64,000 nucleotides of DNA. It comes from Pseudomonadota bacterium (GTDB lineage: Bacteria > Desulfobacterota > Desulfobacteria > Desulfobacterales > RPRI01). Location: positions 1-64,000 of the forward strand of contig JAHITX010000020.1 of assembly GCA_018817425.1 (NCBI GenBank). Direction: 5' to 3'. Below the pieces are notes generated by a model, which worked only from the letters and a program-made list of their open reading frames with translations, ran no database searches and had not been told where the DNA came from. This document shows positions 1 through 8,027 of the stretch, piece by piece; position 1 is the first letter of the stretch; each line of letters opens with the position of its first letter. Both the position numbers and the translations under genes were made by a program.

Positions 1-138
1 CAGTTTCAAAACGCCCCATTTTGGCCGATCTCTGCGTTGGGCTCAAATTTCAATCCTCGAAATACTCAATGTATTCCTGCGGTTGAAATTTTCGCCCGCC
101 TTGAGCTTGACCAAACTGAAACGTTTTGAAAGTGGCTC
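1..138 (+). repeat. 142-bp interspersed element, copy R1 (left end cut by window edge)
   Basis: First of eight copies of one element; the plus orientation is defined here as the one starting GAGCCAGTTTC. The window begins at CAGTTTC, so the first four bases are missing. The right end is GAAAGTGGCTC at 128-138. The interior is an imperfect long palindrome whose centre pairs AAATAC with GTATT and, further out, AAATTTCAA with TTGAAATTT. The reading frame that runs out of it into the next gene is an artefact of the repeat. Confidence 0.85.
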
Positions 139-169
139 AGTAAACACAATATTAACAAAAGGAGCCATC

Positions 170-874
170 ATGTTATATCTTAATATTATTAACCGAAGCT
201 TATTCTTTAAACTGACATTTATCCTCTTATCAATATTAATATTGTTTGGTTTTTCCCAGACAGCTTATGCAGAAAGAAAAGGTGAAAGTTATCGTAAATA
301 TGAAAATCATGAACGAAAAGATCATAATTATAATGATTCGCGTTATCATCACAATCGTCACTACCCAGCCCGAAATCAGTACATAGACAGATTACCGAAT
401 AAGCATAGGTCGGTTCAGTACAGAGGCTCACGATATTTTTTCTCAGGAGGCATATGGTATAGTCCGTATGGACCACGCTTTACTATCGTTGCACCTCCGA
501 TAGGCCTTATAACTCCCTTTCTGCCACCTTATTATACAACGATATGGGTAGGAAATGTACCATATTACTATGCAAATGAAGTATATTACACCCACAGAGG
601 AGATGGGTATGTAATTGTTGAGCCACCGGAGAAAGAAGTCAGCGAAGCACCCCCTCCGGCAGATAAGATGTTTGTCTATCCCCGGCTGGGCCAGAACGAA
701 CAGCAACAGGCAGATGATCGTTATCAATGCCATAGATGGGCTGTAAACCAGACTAATTTTGATCCCACACAACCACCTGTCAATATGGCCGGAACAGAGA
801 TGAGCCGAAAACGAGCAGATTATCAGCGTGCTATAGGTGCCTGTCTTGATGGCCGCGGTTATACGGTTAAATAG
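170..874 (+). CDS. Secreted DUF6515-like protein of unknown function
   Basis: Predicted exported protein of 234 residues. The frame is open from base 83, but those codons lie inside repeat R1. The ATG at 170 follows an AAAGGAGC ribosome site and begins a clear signal peptide: basic start, hydrophobic core, and a cleavage site after the AYA near residue 34. The mature protein begins with a His/Asn/Arg/Tyr-rich charged stretch, then a region rich in Gly, Tyr and Pro that looks like a short membrane-associated or beta segment. It ends in a conserved-looking module with QCHRWAVNQTNFDP and a terminal CLDGRGYTVK. I recall this tail from DUF6515-type periplasmic proteins; the function is unknown. 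The gene stands alone between inverted copies R1 and R2. Confidence 0.75.
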   Translation: MLYLNIINRSLFFKLTFILLSILILFGFSQTAYAERKGESYRKYENHERKDHNYNDSRYHHNRHYPARNQYIDRLPNKHRSVQYRGSRYFFSGGIWYSPYGPRFTIVAPPIGLITPFLPPYYTTIWVGNVPYYYANEVYYTHRGDGYVIVEPPEKEVSEAPPPADKMFVYPRLGQNEQQQADDRYQCHRWAVNQTNFDPTQPPVNMAGTEMSRKRADYQRAIGACLDGRGYTVK

Positions 875-877
875 TTA

Positions 878-965
878 GAACCACTTTTAAAACGTTTCAG
901 TTCGGTCAAGCTTAAGGCGGGAGAAAATTTCAGCCACAGGAATACATAAAGTATTCCTGTGGCTG
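878..965 (-). repeat. 142-bp element, partial diverged copy R2, ending in a perfect hairpin
   Basis: Opposite orientation to R1. The outer half (GAACCACTTTTAAAACG onward) matches the family. The second half is missing, and the centre has become a perfect 15-bp inverted repeat: 931-945 CAGCCACAGGAATAC, loop ATAAA, 951-965 GTATTCCTGTGGCTG. It lies three bases after the stop of the preceding gene and between it and the convergent SDR gene, so it could act as a transcript-end hairpin. No run of T follows. Confidence 0.75.
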
Positions 966-1062
966 TGTATCCTCTGATTCTTACAAAATATCTCGTTGTC
1001 CAAAAACTTAAATCCGTCATTCTTTTGGTTCCTAACATTTGACGGTGTCCTCTGCATGCCTA

Positions 1063-1818
1063 TTAAGGCATACTAATACCGCCATCAACGGATATAGTTT
1101 GACCTGTAATAAAAGAACCTTCATCAGAAGCCAGAAGTACTGCTATCCCAACATAATCTTTTACAGAAGCTGTCCGCCTCATGGGGGTTACATTTACTAT
1201 CATTTGTGTCATTTCTTCAGGATAATTAAATGCCATAAATTGTTCTGTGTCGGTTGTGAGACCACAGGCAATAGCATTTACATTAATTCCCATCGGGCTG
1301 AGTTCGGCCGCAATCGCCCTAGTCATTGCAATCATCGCTCCTTTGGTTCCTGTATATTCTGCATTCATAGGCACACCAATTCTTCCCTGAGCAGAACATA
1401 TCCCGATGATTTTTCCGTAATTTTTCTTAACCATTTCTCTTGCCACAAGCTGGGTGCAGAAAAACACACCCTTCTGATTTACAGCCACAACCCTATCAAA
1501 TGTGTCTTCATCTTTTTCAAGGAATGGGGCTGATGAGCCTCCTATACCTGCATTGTTGACAAGTACATCTATCTTGCCAAACTTTTCGATAGTTTTTTCT
1601 ACCATGCTTTTGTTGTCCGCAATAATCGATACATCCGATTTCAGAGCAAGGACTTCAACGCCTATGGCCTTTAAATCTTTTTCAGCCTTTTGAAGCCGTT
1701 CTTCAATCAAGTCAGTTATGACAATGTTAGCACCTTCTTTTGCCATCCCAATCGCAATAGCCTTGCCTATTCCGGCAGCACCACCTGTTATAATCGCAAC
1801 TTTATCTTTTAATTTCAT
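1063..1818 (-). CDS. Short-chain dehydrogenase/reductase (FabG-like SDR)
   Basis: Classical SDR oxidoreductase of 251 residues, the usual family length. The NAD(P)-binding TGGAAGIG lies at residues 11-18, NNAG near 89, and the catalytic pair YTGTK (Tyr and Lys four apart) near 157, preceded by the serine of CSAQGR. The C-terminal ITGQTISVDGG is typical of FabG/glucose-dehydrogenase-like members. The Asp-Leu after the second strand (IVITDL) suggests NAD(H) preference, an inference. The ATG follows CGGGGAAT. Upstream on the same strand lies a decayed flavin oxidoreductase, perhaps once cotranscribed. The substrate cannot be told from sequence. Confidence 0.88.
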   Translation of the reverse strand: MKLKDKVAIITGGAAGIGKAIAIGMAKEGANIVITDLIEERLQKAEKDLKAIGVEVLALKSDVSIIADNKSMVEKTIEKFGKIDVLVNNAGIGGSSAPFLEKDEDTFDRVVAVNQKGVFFCTQLVAREMVKKNYGKIIGICSAQGRIGVPMNAEYTGTKGAMIAMTRAIAAELSPMGINVNAIACGLTTDTEQFMAFNYPEEMTQMIVNVTPMRRTASVKDYVGIAVLLASDEGSFITGQTISVDGGISMP

Positions 1819-1879
1819 ATTCCCCGTCCTGTTTTTATATGGGTTTAAAAGTCTTCCGGCAATTTAGGATTTATAAGCT

Positions 1880-2317
1880 TCAAAAAAACCGAGAAATATG
1901 CGAACTCAGCATATTATCCACAACTACCTGCACACCAGCCTCAGAGCCCCCAAAGACGCCAGGCCCAGGATGGGTGCTTGCTCTCATATATAATTTTCAA
2001 CCGGAGTACGGTAGTTGTGCCAACCTGAAAACGGACGGTTTCCGGTTATATCCGTTATATATGCCTATCTGGCATATGCCACATTTTAGCATTGTAGCAT
2101 CATGTCTTTCTAAAAATAAAGGAGAATAAATGGCTCTTTCTAAAATAATACCGCTTCCCATGTTGGTGGCCAGATCCTGAACCTGACCCCAAAAATCATC
2201 AGCTACATCTTTTTCTATATCATCCCATTTTTGAGGCCCGACATTTCTTAAAGCATAAGGTGCAAACAAATAAAGATAAATCAGTCCATGCCATAAGAGA
2301 CTCCGGGACAGCGCCAC
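1880..2317 (-). pseudogene. Relic of a phytoene-dehydrogenase-like FAD oxidoreductase (C-terminal part)
   Basis: Three frames of the minus strand together spell the C-terminus of an NAD(P)/FAD-dependent oxidoreductase of the CrtI/phytoene desaturase-like type. Frame one has YLYLFAPYALRNVGPQKWDD and GSGIILERAIYSPLFLER. A shifted frame carries GWHNYRTPVENYI, and a third has ASTHPGPGVFGGSEAGVQ, which matches the family's final FAD-binding segment, then a stop at 1880. At least two frameshifts separate these pieces, and no N-terminal Rossmann fold is visible upstream. The open frame of 106 codons is therefore part of a dead gene. Confidence 0.72.
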
Positions 2318-2647
2318 AATTTGCCTTAGTAAAAATCCAACCCCAAAAGGGCCGACATTATTTTAACCCCTGGAAGGGGATAAAAATGCCTTTGCCCAAA
2401 AAGGGGGAAAAGGTCGCGTTGCCCTTATCTTTATCGTCTTGATACATTATATATTTTCTTATTATTTGGATGTCCATACAATAATATTATGATACTGGCA
2501 GTACCAAATTGTTTGTGATAATTTATGAAATCTGCTCATTTATTACTCCTTGGTTAAGTTATAGTGCAACTCGACTTTGGAGTAACAAATGTTGTTCAGA
2601 TGGTAAAACCAAGTTAGAATAAAGATGTTTTGCTTTTGCAAGTATAA
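2318..2647. other. Intergenic stretch without a recognisable gene
   Basis: 330 bases upstream of the relic and downstream of the flavodoxin-like gene. It holds a small GC-rich hairpin (CCCCT GGA AGGGG near 2367-2380) and A-rich tracts. I found no convincing coding frame; it may be more decayed remains of the oxidoreductase. Confidence 0.4.
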
Positions 2648-3109
2648 TTAATATATCCCCAAGTCACAACCTGCCGCAATGGTTTGCCCCATCTCAAAAC
2701 AATCTTCCAAAATGTTTTTTGTTATATCACCTCTGGAAACAATCGGTTCGTATACTTTACGAAACGGAAAGGCTAAACAAATTCTTTCGATCTGATTAAG
2801 AGTATTTCTTCCATCATTTCCAGCACTGATAAAAGTAGAATATGGCCTGTGAAATTCTTTTTTATTATTCGTCACTACTTCATATGTTCTGTCAAAAAAA
2901 TCTTTTATCATCCCCGCCATATATCCGAAATACTCCGGCGAGCCTATTACTATGCCATCACAGTCTCTAAGATCCTCAAGTGTTGTATCGGCTACGGCTT
3001 TAAGATTTACAGAAACGCTTTCAACACTTGCCACACCTTTGGCAACTGATTCGGCCATCATTTTTGTATTTCCGTTTTGAGAGTGATAAATCACCAGAAT
3101 AGCAGTCAT
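2648..3109 (-). CDS. Flavodoxin-like NAD(P)H-dependent oxidoreductase
   Basis: Small FMN-binding redox protein. The start chosen is the ATG at 3109, which gives MTAILVIYHSQNGNTKMM preceded by GGGGAT; an eight-codon upstream extension has no good ribosome site. The N-terminal YHSQNGNT is the FMN phosphate-binding loop of flavodoxins. DGIVIGSPEYFGYMAG near residue 60 is the typical loop of the WrbA/NADPH-FMN reductase branch. A third conserved block (PYSTFISAGNDGRNTLNQ) and the C-terminal helix are intact. Length about 153 residues. The electron partner is unknown. Confidence 0.8.
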   Translation of the reverse strand: MTAILVIYHSQNGNTKMMAESVAKGVASVESVSVNLKAVADTTLEDLRDCDGIVIGSPEYFGYMAGMIKDFFDRTYEVVTNNKKEFHRPYSTFISAGNDGRNTLNQIERICLAFPFRKVYEPIVSRGDITKNILEDCFEMGQTIAAGCDLGIY

Positions 3110-3160
3110 TGACAAATCCCCGTTATTCAACATATTGTAGGTTTTAATTCATAAATATTG

Positions 3161-3323
3161 GAGTCAGTTTCAAAATATCCCATTTTGGCCGATCTTTGCG
3201 TTAGGCTCAAATTTCGCACGAAGTGACACGTAGTGAAGCATAAGCGCTAACCATTAGCGCTATCCTCGAAATACTAAATGTATTCCTGTGGTTGATATTT
3301 TCTCCCGCCTTGAGCTTGACCAA
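3161..3323 (+). repeat. 142-bp element, copy R3 with a 46-bp insert and lost right end
   Basis: Starts GAGTCAGTTTC at 3161 and follows the family to 3215. It is then interrupted by about 46 bases (3216-3261) ending in a perfect inverted repeat AGCGCTAA-CCA-TTAGCGCT (3243-3261). The family sequence resumes at TCCTCGAAATAC and stops at GACCAA (3323); the terminal 25 bases with the right inverted repeat are gone. It lies upstream of the tetR promoter. Confidence 0.8.
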
Positions 3324-3385
3324 TGGGACTAACACTCATATTTGCATATTATTCCCTTGTCAAAATATAATTTATATAAAAATTC

Positions 3386-3422
3386 TTGACATTAAAATGA
3401 TTGTTTCATACATTTGTTTCAT
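3386..3422 (+). promoter_or_regulatory. Probable promoter and operator of the tetR-efflux operon
   Basis: TTGACA at 3386-3391, a 17-base spacer and TACATT at 3409-3414 form a reasonable sigma-70 promoter about 75 bases before the tetR start. Two direct copies of TTGTTTCAT (3401-3409 and 3414-3422) overlap the -10 region, where a repressor would block transcription. Binding by the adjacent TetR protein is inferred from position. Confidence 0.45.
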
Positions 3423-3488
3423 TCATACGTTTTATGCTTTTGTATTATATAATTATCTGTATATATTATTATCTCTTAAGGATAAATC

Positions 3489-4142
3489 ATGAAATCCGAT
3501 GCAGTCTCAACTGATAAAACGAAAGAACGTATTCTCGCAACAGCAGAAAAATTATTCGCTAAAAAAGGTTTCAATGGTGTATCAATCAGAGAAATCACAC
3601 AAGCTGCAAAATGCAACCTTGCAGCTGTAAACTATCATTTCGGCAATAAAAAAAATCTTTACTTCGACGTGTTTCGATATCAACTTCTTCCCCGTTTGGC
3701 CGAAATAGAAACCCGATTCGAAGACAACCTTGCAAAACAGACTGAAATTAATCTTGAAACTATTATAAGAACCTTAACTCTTGTTTTTATAGAAAAACAT
3801 CTTAATAATTTAGGCAATCAAAGTTTAAATAGTATGATGCACAGAGAAATTAATAATCCTACCGGAGCCGTTGAAATTGTTATCAAGGAAGGAATGGTAC
3901 CCTTTTTTGAGGTATTGATAAAACAATTAAAACCGTATCTGCCTCAAAATATGGATGAAATTAAAATAAAGTTAAATATTTTCAGCATGATCGCAATGTC
4001 TTTGTATTTTTCCCTTGCACAGCTTCCTGTTACTACAATCACCGGGAAAGAATATAATGAAACCTTTATTAATCAGCTGACAGAACACATTGTTTCCTTT
4101 GCTTTGCATGGATTATATGGAAATTCCGGGGAGATTTGTTGA
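3489..4142 (+). CDS. TetR/AcrR-family transcriptional regulator of the efflux operon
   Basis: DNA-binding regulator of 217 residues. The N-terminal helix-turn-helix is canonical: KERILATAEKLFAKKGFNGV, then ISREITQAAKCNLAAVNYHF near residues 33-53, then the GNKKNLYFDVF linker. The C-terminal ligand domain resembles the CerR/YbiH-type C-terminal domain (M-R-E-INNPTGA near 115), common in regulators of RND pumps and lipophilic drugs. The start follows TTAAGGATAAATC. Its stop overlaps the next start (TGATG), so it is translated with the outer membrane component, fitting autoregulation of the whole operon. The inducer is unknown. Confidence 0.88.
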   Translation: MKSDAVSTDKTKERILATAEKLFAKKGFNGVSIREITQAAKCNLAAVNYHFGNKKNLYFDVFRYQLLPRLAEIETRFEDNLAKQTEINLETIIRTLTLVFIEKHLNNLGNQSLNSMMHREINNPTGAVEIVIKEGMVPFFEVLIKQLKPYLPQNMDEIKIKLNIFSMIAMSLYFSLAQLPVTTITGKEYNETFINQLTEHIVSFALHGLYGNSGEIC

Positions 4143-5593
4143 TGAAGCCTTTATTTTGGGTACTTTATATTTTAACTATATCTTCTATGTTCATTTCGGG
4201 CTGTATGAAAATGGGCGAAAACTACTTAAGACCGGAACTTGGAATCAATATACCAAAAGCCTATATTCAGGAAGAAGAAAAGCTGACTTCATTGTCCGGT
4301 GCAAAAGACTTCTGGTGGCGCGAATTCGGTGATCCGAAATTAAATGATCTTGTTGACGAAGCATTTAAATACAATCCTGATATAAGAAAAACGGCTGCCG
4401 TTATTCTTGAGCAAAAAGGCCGGATGATTCAAACCGGAGCCAATCGTTTTCCGAATGTGGATATCGCCGGGCAGGCAAAACGCAATCAGTTAATAACAGA
4501 TACTACTACTCCAACCGCTCTGCCCGAAGGTGGCATCGGGTTTGTAACTTCTGAACAACGCATTACCACAAATGCTTATGGCCTGTCTATGCCTGCCACC
4601 TTTGAGCTGGATCTCTGGGGTCGTCTGGCAAGAGCAAATGAAGCGGCTAAGGCTGATCTTTTGCAGGCCGAAGAAAACAGGGATACGATTATTCATAGCG
4701 TTATCGCTGAAGTGGTTAGTCTGTATCTTAAAATTGAATCTTTAAACCGCCAGATACAGCTAAATGAGCAGCGCATTAATAATTATCAGACCGGTTTAAA
4801 TTTAGTTGACAAACGCTACACCGCAGGTCTTACCGATGCTTTGGAAGTAAGACAGGCCAGAAGAAGCCTTTCTCAGGTTAAATCAGCTCAGCCGACTTTG
4901 CTCCAGGCATTGAAAGTAAGCCAAAACAATCTTGCCATACTATGCGGTAAATATCCGGAAAATACTTCACAGAAAACTAAGTCAAAATATTATATTGATC
5001 ATCTGCCCCCTGTTCCCGGTGGTTTACCTTCGGGTCTGCTTATGCAAAGGCCCGATATCCGGGCTGCAGAAGCCCAACTTATGGCTTTAAATGCCAGAGT
5101 GGGACAAGCAAAAGCCAACAGGTTTCCTGCAATCAGTTTAACCGCAAGTTTTGGTTATGCCAGCGATGAACTGAGCAGTCTGATTACACCGGCCAGTGAA
5201 TTATGGAACATTGCCTCCGGAATAACCGCTCCTGTTTTTGATGCAGGCAGCCGGAAAGCCGGATACGATATTGCAAAAGCCCGTTATCAGCAAGGTGTAT
5301 CCGATTACGCCAAAACAGTACTTTCGGCTTTTTCCGAGGTTGAAAACGCCCTGTTGATAAGAAAGCAGCAGATCCTGCGAAGAGAGCAGCTGAATGATTT
5401 TTTAAATGAGGCAAAGGCAACCCAGGAAATGGCCGAATTTCGCTATGACCGGGGGATAGTGGACTATCTGACGGTATTAGACGCTGTACAGGCCAGATTT
5501 TTGGCCGAAGAAGAAATCATTGCATCCGACCTTACCATTTTACAAAACCGTGTAACCCTTCATCGGGCTTTGGGCGGTGGATGGGGTTTATAG
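4142..5593 (+). CDS. RND efflux outer membrane lipoprotein (NodT/TolC family)
   Basis: Outer membrane channel of a tripartite efflux pump, 483 residues from the ATG at 4142. That ATG overlaps the tetR stop and follows GGGGAG; an earlier TTG two codons upstream is less likely. The lipoprotein signal ends in a lipobox (MFISGC), so the mature Cys is near residue 20. NYLRPELG, FWWREFGDPKLNDLVDEA and ANRFPNVDI at the start, and VGQAKANRFPAISLTASFGY in the second half, are hallmarks of the NodT family, which consists of two OEP repeats. Its adaptor and permease lie downstream, separated by the two molybdoenzyme genes. Confidence 0.92.
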   Translation: MKPLFWVLYILTISSMFISGCMKMGENYLRPELGINIPKAYIQEEEKLTSLSGAKDFWWREFGDPKLNDLVDEAFKYNPDIRKTAAVILEQKGRMIQTGANRFPNVDIAGQAKRNQLITDTTTPTALPEGGIGFVTSEQRITTNAYGLSMPATFELDLWGRLARANEAAKADLLQAEENRDTIIHSVIAEVVSLYLKIESLNRQIQLNEQRINNYQTGLNLVDKRYTAGLTDALEVRQARRSLSQVKSAQPTLLQALKVSQNNLAILCGKYPENTSQKTKSKYYIDHLPPVPGGLPSGLLMQRPDIRAAEAQLMALNARVGQAKANRFPAISLTASFGYASDELSSLITPASELWNIASGITAPVFDAGSRKAGYDIAKARYQQGVSDYAKTVLSAFSEVENALLIRKQQILRREQLNDFLNEAKATQEMAEFRYDRGIVDYLTVLDAVQARFLAEEEIIASDLTILQNRVTLHRALGGGWGL

Positions 5594-5645
5594 CAATTGA
5601 TAATATAACTGATAGAAATAAATTAGTTTGTTTATGGAGTATAAA

Positions 5646-8009
5646 ATGAAAGATTACTCTATAGTAGGTAAATCCACTCCAAGAACTGATGCCGTTTCCA
5701 AAGTAACCGGTAAGGCTATTTATACGGATGACGTAAAAATGGCCGGAATGCTTACCGGCAAGCTTTTAAGAAGCCCTTTACCTCATGCAGAAATTTTAAA
5801 TATTGATACCTCCAAAGCAATAAAACTTCGCGGAGTTAAAGCAGTTATTACCGGCAAGGATACCGGCTCCCTCAAGATGGGCACATCTGTTGCGACACGC
5901 GATATTTTATGGGATCAGACTTCTCTTTGTATTGACAGGGTCAGATATATAGGAGATGAAGTGGCCGCTGTTGCAGCCATTGATGAAGATACAGCTATGG
6001 AGGCTCTTGAACTTATCAAAGTGGATTACAAAAAGCTGCCTGCGGTATTTGACATGTATGAAGCTATGGAACCTGGTGCCCCGATCATTCATGAAGGATT
6101 TGAAAAAAATATTTCAAACCAGGTTTTACTTGAAGCAGGAGATGTTAAGCAGGCTTTCAAGGATTCCTATAAGGTATATGAGGGCCGGTATGAAAGTCAT
6201 TGTCATGCCCATTGTGCCATGGAACCACATACATCGCTGGGGAGTTGGGATAATAATGGCAGGATAACCTTATGGACTTCCACGCAGGCCCCGTATCAGA
6301 TCAGAACAGTTTTGGCATTGGTATTGGGCCTTCCCGAAGACAGGGTAAGAGTAATTGTGCCAGCTTTAGGAGGGGGGTTCGGGGGAAAGGTTGAACTCAT
6401 GCCGATGGATGTATGCTGTGCCCTGCTTTCAAAAAAAGCCGGTTACCCGGTAAAAATAACATTAACCAGAGAAGAGGAATTTGGCACCAGCCGGGTCAGT
6501 CATCCCATAACTGTTGAAATTAAAACCGGCGTTACAAAAGACGGAATTATTCTTGCCAAGAAAATCAGTAATATAATGGACGGGGGAGCTTACGGAGCAG
6601 GTGGAGCAGGTGGAGCAGGCCCTTTTCTTTCCACTCTCTTTTTGCGTCTGGATTATAAGGTACCCAATCTCAGTTTGAATGCATTAAGGGTCTATACCAA
6701 TAAAACCATTGCAGGTGCAAGGCGCGGCTATACAGCTCCCCAGGTGCGTTTTGCCGAATGTTCACATCTGGATGAAATCGCAGAAGATCTTGGAATGGAT
6801 CCTGTGGAATTTCGTCTGAAAAATGCTATCGGCCCCAATTATACCAGCAGCACCGGTATAAAGGTTACAAGCTGCGGTTTTCCTGAGGCCATAGAAAAAA
6901 CAGCAAACTGTATCGGCTGGAAAGACGTACGCGGCAAACGGAATAAAGAGGCTGTCGGAGTCGGAATGGGAGGCGGCGGCTCTGTTTCGGGAAGCAGTTA
7001 TGCTCCGGACATAACACCGATGAATTATACAACTTCTGTAATGATAAAGCTGCACAAAGAGGGTTTTGCCACCCTTTACACCGGAGCTACGGATTGCGGG
7101 CAGGGTTCAAGCACAGTACTTCCCATGATAGCAGCAGAAGAGCTGGGCATCAGCATGGACAAGATAATGTTTATGGTTAGTGATACCGATCTTTGTCCTT
7201 ATGATGCCGGAACATGGGGTCAAAGAGTTACATTCCATGCAGGCAATGCATCCAGGCTGGCAGCCGCAGATGCAAAAAAACAGCTTTTTGAGGCAGTAGC
7301 CAAAAAACTTGAAGCAAACATTAAAGACCTTGAGGCTAAGGACAATCGTATATACGTCAAGGGAACACCTGAAAAAGGAATGACTTTCAGGCAAGCAATC
7401 TGGATTTGCCAGGAAGATCATAATGGGCAGGAAATTATTGGTCGGGGGCATTTCCGGCATGATGAGAAACCGGAAGTATTGGGACAAATCTATGCAACAG
7501 GATTCGGAAATTATTGTGCGGCATATGTGTTTTGTGCCGGTGCAGCCAAGGTTAAGATAGATAAAGAAACAGGCCAAATTGAAGTAAGCAGATTCTGTTT
7601 CGCCCAGGACTGTGGTACAGCAATCAACCCGGTCGGTGTGGAAGGCCAACTGGAAGGGGGACTTCACATGGGTCTGGGTTATAGCCTTATGGAAAATATA
7701 AAAACCGAAAATGGATTAATTATGAACGCTTCATATATTGATTATAAATTTCCTACTGTTTATGAAATGCCAAAAATGGATATTATTTTGATTGAACCAA
7801 ATGAAAAGCTGGGCCCATTTGGCGCCAAAGCATGCGGGGAAGGAAGTCTTGCCCCTGTTGCTCCTGCTATTGCAAACGCCATTTATGATGCCATTGGTGT
7901 AAGAATTAAAAACCTGCCCTTAACCCCTGAAAAAATATTAAAGGCGCTGGAAAAACAAGAGAAAAGCTCCAATAAACAGATGCAAGATTGCAAAGACATT
8001 AATAAATAA
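5646..8009 (+). CDS. Xanthine dehydrogenase-family molybdopterin-binding subunit, paralogue 1
   Basis: Catalytic large subunit of a molybdenum hydroxylase (XDH/aldehyde oxidase/4-hydroxybenzoyl-CoA reductase superfamily), 787 residues, close to HcrA-like length. The ATG at 5646 follows TATGGAG at 5633-5639. The N-terminal hammerhead domain (VTGKAIYTDD, GKLLRSPLPHAEI) is followed by CAMEPH near residue 197, the pterin-binding GGGFGGK near 242, GARRGYTAPQ near 357, CGQGSSTV near 486 and the active-site glutamate in KACGEGS near 731. No Tat signal is present, so it should be cytoplasmic. The usual small 2Fe-2S and FAD subunits are absent nearby. It lies 52 bases after the outer membrane gene and 18 before its paralogue. 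A glycine-rich loop (GAGGAGGAG) near 320 is absent from paralogue 2. Confidence 0.9.
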   Translation: MKDYSIVGKSTPRTDAVSKVTGKAIYTDDVKMAGMLTGKLLRSPLPHAEILNIDTSKAIKLRGVKAVITGKDTGSLKMGTSVATRDILWDQTSLCIDRVRYIGDEVAAVAAIDEDTAMEALELIKVDYKKLPAVFDMYEAMEPGAPIIHEGFEKNISNQVLLEAGDVKQAFKDSYKVYEGRYESHCHAHCAMEPHTSLGSWDNNGRITLWTSTQAPYQIRTVLALVLGLPEDRVRVIVPALGGGFGGKVELMPMDVCCALLSKKAGYPVKITLTREEEFGTSRVSHPITVEIKTGVTKDGIILAKKISNIMDGGAYGAGGAGGAGPFLSTLFLRLDYKVPNLSLNALRVYTNKTIAGARRGYTAPQVRFAECSHLDEIAEDLGMDPVEFRLKNAIGPNYTSSTGIKVTSCGFPEAIEKTANCIGWKDVRGKRNKEAVGVGMGGGGSVSGSSYAPDITPMNYTTSVMIKLHKEGFATLYTGATDCGQGSSTVLPMIAAEELGISMDKIMFMVSDTDLCPYDAGTWGQRVTFHAGNASRLAAADAKKQLFEAVAKKLEANIKDLEAKDNRIYVKGTPEKGMTFRQAIWICQEDHNGQEIIGRGHFRHDEKPEVLGQIYATGFGNYCAAYVFCAGAAKVKIDKETGQIEVSRFCFAQDCGTAINPVGVEGQLEGGLHMGLGYSLMENIKTENGLIMNASYIDYKFPTVYEMPKMDIILIEPNEKLGPFGAKACGEGSLAPVAPAIANAIYDAIGVRIKNLPLTPEKILKALEKQEKSSNKQMQDCKDINK

Positions 8010-8027
8010 TAGCTGAGGGAGAAATCA

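Noticed and set aside
83-169. N-terminal extension of the first gene (codons 83-169), and similar MKFSPALSL-type starts near 3292, 32000 and 34600
   Set aside because: These codons are the 142-bp element read in frame. Good ribosome sites and normal protein starts lie just downstream, so the extensions are repeat artefacts, except at gspH where no other start exists.
1039-1533. 164-codon plus-strand frame opposite the SDR gene
   Set aside because: It is the antisense of a gene with complete SDR motifs; codon content is poor and there is no ribosome site.
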